Source: an uncultured Collinsella sp. (GTDB taxonomy: Bacteria; Actinomycetota; Coriobacteriia; Coriobacteriales; Coriobacteriaceae). Taken from it: a DNA stretch of 10,316 nucleotides. Positions 7,049-10,316 of this stretch are shown one piece after another. Under the pieces are notes generated by a model. It had not been told where the DNA came from. It ran no database searches and was given only the letters and a program-made list of their open reading frames with translations. The stretch's first letter is position 1. The number at the start of each line of letters is the position of its first letter. The DNA lies in assembly GCA_958447915.1 (NCBI GenBank), contig CAUDCB010000061.1, forward strand, positions 1 to 10,316, read 5' to 3'. The position numbers and the translations under genes were made by a program.

Positions 7049-7061
7049 TAAAGGAGCCATT

Positions 7062-7382
7062 ATGGCCGGTATGAACATGCAGCAGATGATGAAGCAGGCC
7101 CGCAAGATGCAGGAGCAGCTTGCCGCCGCGCAGGAGAACCTCAAGTCCCAGACCGTCGACGCTTCTGCCGGTGGCGGAATGGTCAAGGTGACCGTTAACG
7201 GCGAGATGGAGCTCGTCAACCTCACCATCGATCCCGATGCGCTCGATCCCGAGGACGTCGATATGCTGCAGGACATGATTATGGCTGCCGTCAACGAGGC
7301 CGTTCGCGGCGTCAACGAGCTCGCCAACAAGCAGATGGGCGCCATCACCGGCGGCCTCAACATCCCGGGCATGCCGTTCTAA
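7062..7382 (+). CDS. ybaB: YbaB/EbfC family nucleoid-associated protein
   Basis: This 106-residue protein is the usual length for YbaB/EbfC, a small dimeric DNA-binding protein associated with the nucleoid and commonly encoded between dnaX and recR. The N-terminal Met/Gln/Lys-rich helix (MQQMMKQARKMQEQLAAAQ, 6-24) is characteristic. It is followed by the strands GMVKVTVNGEMELVNLTIDP (about 39-58) and a long C-terminal helix (64-90) ending in a Gly/Pro-rich tail. AAAGGAG with a 5-base gap precedes the ATG. The gene lies 13 bases upstream of recR and is almost certainly co-transcribed with it. Here it is separated from dnaX by about 2.3 kb of inserted genes. Confidence 0.95.
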   Translation: MAGMNMQQMMKQARKMQEQLAAAQENLKSQTVDASAGGGMVKVTVNGEMELVNLTIDPDALDPEDVDMLQDMIMAAVNEAVRGVNELANKQMGAITGGLNIPGMPF

Positions 7383-7395
7383 GACGCGCATATAT

Positions 7396-7992
7396 ATGAG
7401 TGCCAACCATAGCCTGCAAAAACTCCTCGATGAGCTGGGCCGCCTGCCGGGCATTGGTCCCAAGTCGGCCCAGCGCATCGCCTATTACCTGCTCGAGGCC
7501 GATGTCGAGGAGGCCCGCCGCCTGGCCGAGGCCATCCTGGAGGTCAAGCAGGAGGTTCACTTTTGTAGCCGTTGCTTTAACTACGCCACGGCCGACGAGT
7601 GCTCCATCTGCCAGGACCCGATGCGCGACACCACCCGTATCTGCGTGGTGGGCGAGCCGCGCGATGTCCAGGCGATTGAGCGCACGGGCAGCTACCATGG
7701 CCTGTACCATGTGCTGGGCGGCGTGATCAGCCCCATGGATAAGATCGGCCCCGAGCGGCTGCACGTCCGCGAGCTGTTGGCGCGCTTGGGCCATGAGGAT
7801 ATCCACGAGGTCATTATCGCCACCAACCCCAATATCGAGGGCGAGACCACGGCGAGCTATCTCGCTCGCACCATCAAGCCGCTGGGCGTTGAGGTATCGC
7901 GTCTTGCGAGCGGCCTGCCCGTGGGCGGCGACTTGGAGTATGCCGACGAGCTTACGCTTGGCCGCGCTATCGAGGCCCGCCGCGCGATCTAA
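7396..7992 (+). CDS. recR: Recombination mediator RecR
   Basis: RecR works with RecO (and RecF) to load RecA onto SSB-coated single-stranded DNA during gap repair. At 198 residues it has the normal length. It shows the N-terminal helix-hairpin-helix (LGRLPGIGPKSAQRIAYYLL, 14-33), the four-cysteine zinc finger (C57, C60, C69, C72), a Toprim domain from about 80 to 175 (with GEPRD, and NPNIEGE at 144-150), and the conserved C-terminal GLPVGGDLEYADE (173-185). The ATG at 7396 has no recognisable Shine-Dalgarno sequence; the preceding bases are CGCATATAT. Translation probably depends on ribosomes finishing ybaB 13 bases upstream. It is the last gene of the ybaB-recR unit. Confidence 0.97.
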   Translation: MSANHSLQKLLDELGRLPGIGPKSAQRIAYYLLEADVEEARRLAEAILEVKQEVHFCSRCFNYATADECSICQDPMRDTTRICVVGEPRDVQAIERTGSYHGLYHVLGGVISPMDKIGPERLHVRELLARLGHEDIHEVIIATNPNIEGETTASYLARTIKPLGVEVSRLASGLPVGGDLEYADELTLGRAIEARRAI

Positions 7993-8012
7993 ACGGCGTC
8001 AGCTTCGCGGCA

Positions 8013-8039
8013 TGTCCCGTCGGCCTGCCGCACGGGGCA
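8013..8039 (+). terminator. GC-rich hairpin after recR, without a T-run
   Basis: TGTCCCGT (8013-8020) pairs with ACGGGGCA (8032-8039) with one G-U pair, and CGGC pairs with GCCG inside it, giving a nearly continuous 12-bp stem with one bulged C and a 2-base turn. It lies 21 bases after the recR stop. The bases that follow are CTCATAATT, not a U-run, so intrinsic termination would be weak. It may protect the 3' end of the recR message instead. Confidence 0.35.
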
Positions 8040-8065
8040 CTCATAATTGGGTGCGCGTTCATTTA

Positions 8066-8151
8066 TTTGTTGTGCAACAAACCTGCTTTTCATCTGCTTA
8101 TCGCGTGTATGGGTCCGCTCGCATCTCGTATTTGCCCATTCGTTGCGCAAC
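8066..8151. promoter_or_regulatory. Pair of related palindromes, candidate operators
   Basis: TTTGTTG-TG-CAACAAA (8066-8081) contains GTTGTGCAAC. Seventy-two bases further on, GTTGCGCAAC (8142-8151) is a perfect 10-base palindrome differing from the first core at one base. The second copy covers the putative -35 of the downstream operon. Two like sites on a near-integral number of helical turns suggest one dimeric regulator binding both, possibly by looping. The regulator is unknown. Confidence 0.4.
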
Positions 8152-8173
8152 CTTTTGGGTTCGCTGATACACT
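8143..8173 (+). promoter_or_regulatory. Putative promoter of the anchored-protein/kinase operon
   Basis: TTGCGC (8143-8148) and TACACT (8168-8173) could be -35 and -10 hexamers. Their 19-base spacing is longer than ideal, and the -10 fits the actinobacterial TANNNT form. Transcription would start near 8180, just ahead of the leader hairpin. Moderate to low confidence. Confidence 0.35.
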
Positions 8174-8194
8174 CAACTGTGGATATGAAAGAAT

Positions 8195-8220
8195 GCGCCG
8201 CTTTTAAGCGGCGTGTTTTT
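8195..8220 (+). terminator. Intrinsic-terminator-like hairpin directly before a ribosome binding site
   Basis: CGCCGCTTTTAAGCGGCG (8196-8213) has 8-bp arms around TT, extendable by G-U pairs, and is followed by GTTTTT (8215-8220). This is a textbook Rho-independent terminator shape. It lies between the putative promoter and the GGAGGAG (8223-8229) of the next gene. It may end read-through from recR or act as an attenuator in the leader of the following operon. Confidence 0.7.
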
Positions 8221-8235
8221 GTTGGAGGAGAACGC

Positions 8236-9144
8236 ATGCGGCCCGGGGGCACTCAGACAAAGCATGGCGCCGCGGTGCGCATGCGACGCCGGCTGGGCCT
8301 GGCGCCTCGGGCGTATGTGCTGCTGTCTTGCTCGCTCGTGCTGGTCATAGCCAGTGTTTCGGCTTATGGCATGACGGTGCCGTCCATGGTGCAGGCGCAT
8401 GCTGCGCGCGATCTGCATATTGGGCGCAAGGCCAAAAGCGACTTGGGAACGACAGCTGGATATGCGTGGGCGAGCGTGGTCTCGCACGTTGTGTTCGGTG
8501 GCGACGATGCGGACAGTCCCGAAACATCGGACAACGAGATCACGCTGGCAAACGGCAAGACCATCGTGCTCACCAACACCAAGGTCATTACGAAGCTTTC
8601 CAACAACAGCGTGGCATCTATCGTTAACAAGGCGGAGCAGCAGAAGGAACAGGGTACGCAGCAGGCGGGTAAACCCGGCGGCTCGGATGGGTCCGGTTCT
8701 GGCACCGGTTCGTCGGGCTCGGACGGCGGTTCCGGTTCGGGCTCCGCTTCTGGCGGCGGATCTTCGAGTGGTGGCTCGATGGACGGCGGCGCCGGCGGCG
8801 ACACGGGCTCGGGTGGTCTCTCGGCTGCCGAGGAGGAGAGTATCCACAGTTGGCTCGTGACCAAATACAACATGCTCGATGGCTATGTCGCCCGCGCCAA
8901 TAGCGTGGTGTCGACCTATAACGCCACGGGCGATACCGGACCGTGCGACAGCCTGGTCAATGACATGTTTGCCATCCGTGCCGAGTTTGGCCGGCAGACG
9001 TTTCCTCCCCAGTCAAAGTGGTATCGACAATTCGCCAACCTTTGGGGCTGCTACACAAACCTGTGTCAATGGGTCGGACATTACGGCGACGATAACGTCG
9101 CGCTCAACAACTTCAATAACAATGTGGCGGCGATCGCTCTATGA
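8236..9144 (+). CDS. Membrane-anchored surface protein with Gly/Ser-rich linker, unknown function
   Basis: This 302-residue protein has a basic N-terminus (RMRRR, 15-19) followed by one hydrophobic helix (about 26-45), so it is probably a type II membrane anchor or an uncleaved signal. An outer region (50-140) is followed by a Gly/Ser/Asp linker of almost 50 residues (147-194). A C-terminal, largely helical domain (196-302) carries three cysteines (C237, C272, C277) and aromatic-rich stretches such as KWYRQFANLWGCY. No LPXTG motif is present. An upstream in-frame ATG (8185) lacks a good binding site, while GGAGGAG five bases before 8236 fixes this start. The stop overlaps the kinase start by ATGA, so the two are translationally coupled and may work together, for example as sensor or substrate and kinase. 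The family is not recognised. Confidence 0.85.
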   Translation: MRPGGTQTKHGAAVRMRRRLGLAPRAYVLLSCSLVLVIASVSAYGMTVPSMVQAHAARDLHIGRKAKSDLGTTAGYAWASVVSHVVFGGDDADSPETSDNEITLANGKTIVLTNTKVITKLSNNSVASIVNKAEQQKEQGTQQAGKPGGSDGSGSGTGSSGSDGGSGSGSASGGGSSSGGSMDGGAGGDTGSGGLSAAEEESIHSWLVTKYNMLDGYVARANSVVSTYNATGDTGPCDSLVNDMFAIRAEFGRQTFPPQSKWYRQFANLWGCYTNLCQWVGHYGDDNVALNNFNNNVAAIAL

Positions 9145-10316
9145 TGACCAATCTTGTTTCCGCCACAAGCCAATCGCTTGCCCACGATCCCATGGTGGGC
9201 CTGCGCCTGGCGCGCGTCGATGGGTTTGAGCCGGCCGTCGCCTTGGGCACGGACGAGCTTCCCGCCTACCTGCGCCGTTTTACGATGCTGTTTGCCGATG
9301 ACGCCACCATGCGCCGCGGCGGTATCGGCCGCGTGACGCGTGCCGTCAACGCGCAGGGCGAGGCCGTGGCGCTCAAGCAGCTCATCTTGCCAACGCGCGA
9401 CGAATTTGATGACGATGTCGCCCACGAGGCTCTGGTCACCAAATTCAAGGCGGCGTTTCGCGAGGAATATGAATGCCATCGTGCCCTTTCGGGCCTTAAG
9501 GGCTTTCCCCGCTTGTACGGGTGGGGCGAGGTCGACGGCGTGCCCGCGATTGTCATGGAGTGGGTCGAGGGCGAGACGCTCGCTCGCCTGCGCTCGCGCC
9601 TTGCCGTGGACGATGCCGGGCGTCTGTCGCCGCTCGTGGCGGCGCGTCTGGGTCGCGACCTGTTCGATCTGCTCTGCCGCATGAGCTTGGTAGGCGAGGG
9701 GTTCGTCCATCGCGATATCTCGCCCGCTAATATTATGGTGCGCACGGCGCGCCTGCCGCTCGACCGACAGCTTGCCGAAGGCACCTTCGACCTGTGCTTG
9801 ATCGACTTTGGCTCGTCGCTGGCGCTCGAGCCCGCTTCTGCGGTGGCCGGCGCCGGCGGCAAGGCGTCGTTTACCGAGCGCTATGCCACGTTGCGCCGCG
9901 CGACGGTGGCCTACGCCCCGCCCGAGATGCTCACCGACGATATTCCCGACCTGCGCATGCTTCGCATGTCGCCGGCGATCGATGTCTATGCAGCGGCGAG
10001 TACGGTCTACGAGCTCATCGCCGGTGTCGCGCCGTACGAAGTAGCGCCGGGTGCGTCGGGTACTTCGGGCTCGCGCAAAAAGACTCGCGATATCGCCAGC
10101 CCTTATCGCCTCAAGATGGACACGCGGCCCGATTATCCCGTCGGCGCCCACGCGCCCGGCTGCGACTTGACGCAACTGCTGCGACGCGAGCCCGATGTGG
10201 CACTTGCCGCGGCCGAACAGGCTCAGCAGCTGGGGCTCGATCCAAATTCCGAGGACCTGCGCGATGCGCTGGCGTTTGTCGACGCTCAGCTGTTCGATGT
10301 GGTGATGGCCTGCCTG
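9141..10316 (+). CDS. Ser/Thr protein kinase, partial at the right edge
   Basis: The frame stays open to the end of the window, giving 392 residues with the C-terminus missing. The kinase domain begins around residue 50. It has a loop RRGGIGRV (58-65) in place of the classical GxGxxG, the VALK lysine (K79), an intact catalytic loop HRDISPANIM (190-199, D192 and N197), DFG (222-224) and APPE (259-262). A Gly/Ala/Ser-rich insert (about 230-245) lies in the activation segment, and a further basic, Ser/Thr-rich stretch (303-320) lies in the C-lobe. Unlike the left-edge kinase it keeps the HRD arginine and has no membrane helix in the visible part. Its ATG shares four bases with the stop of the preceding gene and has no strong ribosome binding site, so translational coupling is likely. 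It probably phosphorylates Ser/Thr on cytoplasmic proteins; the substrates are unknown. Confidence 0.92.
   Translation, partial: MMTNLVSATSQSLAHDPMVGLRLARVDGFEPAVALGTDELPAYLRRFTMLFADDATMRRGGIGRVTRAVNAQGEAVALKQLILPTRDEFDDDVAHEALVTKFKAAFREEYECHRALSGLKGFPRLYGWGEVDGVPAIVMEWVEGETLARLRSRLAVDDAGRLSPLVAARLGRDLFDLLCRMSLVGEGFVHRDISPANIMVRTARLPLDRQLAEGTFDLCLIDFGSSLALEPASAVAGAGGKASFTERYATLRRATVAYAPPEMLTDDIPDLRMLRMSPAIDVYAAASTVYELIAGVAPYEVAPGASGTSGSRKKTRDIASPYRLKMDTRPDYPVGAHAPGCDLTQLLRREPDVALAAAEQAQQLGLDPNSEDLRDALAFVDAQLFDVVMACL

Noticed and set aside
4803..7061. Transposon or integrase-borne island
   Set aside because: No transposase, integrase, terminal inverted repeats or flanking direct repeats were found at the edges of the inserted stretch.
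8185..8235. Upstream start (ATG at 8185) for the anchored protein
   Set aside because: It would translate through the terminator hairpin and has only a weak GGA before it, whereas 8236 has a near-perfect binding site.
9081..10175. A 364-codon open frame antisense to the right-edge kinase
   Set aside because: The plus strand has clear kinase motifs in the correct order; the antisense product shows no domain and is a compositional shadow.

Overview
The window is GC-rich and densely coded. It reads as a chromosomal segment from a high-GC Gram-positive, most plausibly a Coriobacteriia member such as Collinsella. This rests on a dnaX / ybaB / recR recombination block, Hanks-type kinases, a YcxB-like membrane protein and actinobacterial TANNNT-type -10 elements. 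The genus is inference; no rRNA or marker gene confirms it.

Layout. (1) Positions 1-1377, minus strand: a Ser/Thr protein kinase with a C-terminal multi-pass membrane region, cut off by the left edge. (2) 1520-2236, minus: a two-helix YcxB-like membrane protein with a lysine-rich tail. (3) 2352-4802, plus: dnaX, the clamp-loader subunit, with a very long Ala/Pro-rich tail. (4) 4803-7061: an interruption of lower GC content. It holds a minus-strand single-pass membrane protein of unknown function (4874-5350) and a plus-strand AAA-type ATPase fused to a winged helix and a PD-(D/E)XK-like nuclease domain (5535-6941). The AT-rich region between these two divergent genes carries two separate, well-formed palindromes. 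(5) 7062-7992, plus: ybaB/ebfC and recR, the usual neighbours of dnaX. (6) 8236-10316, plus: a membrane-anchored protein with a long Gly/Ser linker, overlapping by 4 bases the start of a second Ser/Thr kinase that runs off the right edge. This pair is preceded by two related palindromes, a putative promoter and a terminator-like hairpin lying just before the ribosome binding site.

How the genes relate. dnaX, ybaB and recR form the conserved DNA replication/repair core. The ATPase-nuclease gene and its divergent neighbour appear to have been inserted into it. The ATPase carries its own DNA-binding winged helix and sits behind an elaborate palindrome array, so autoregulation is a reasonable hypothesis. 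The two kinases at the edges differ: the left one is membrane-bound with HLD in place of HRD, and the right one keeps HRD and is translationally coupled to a surface-exposed protein. The most unusual material is the 5347-5536 control region and the 8066-8230 leader.
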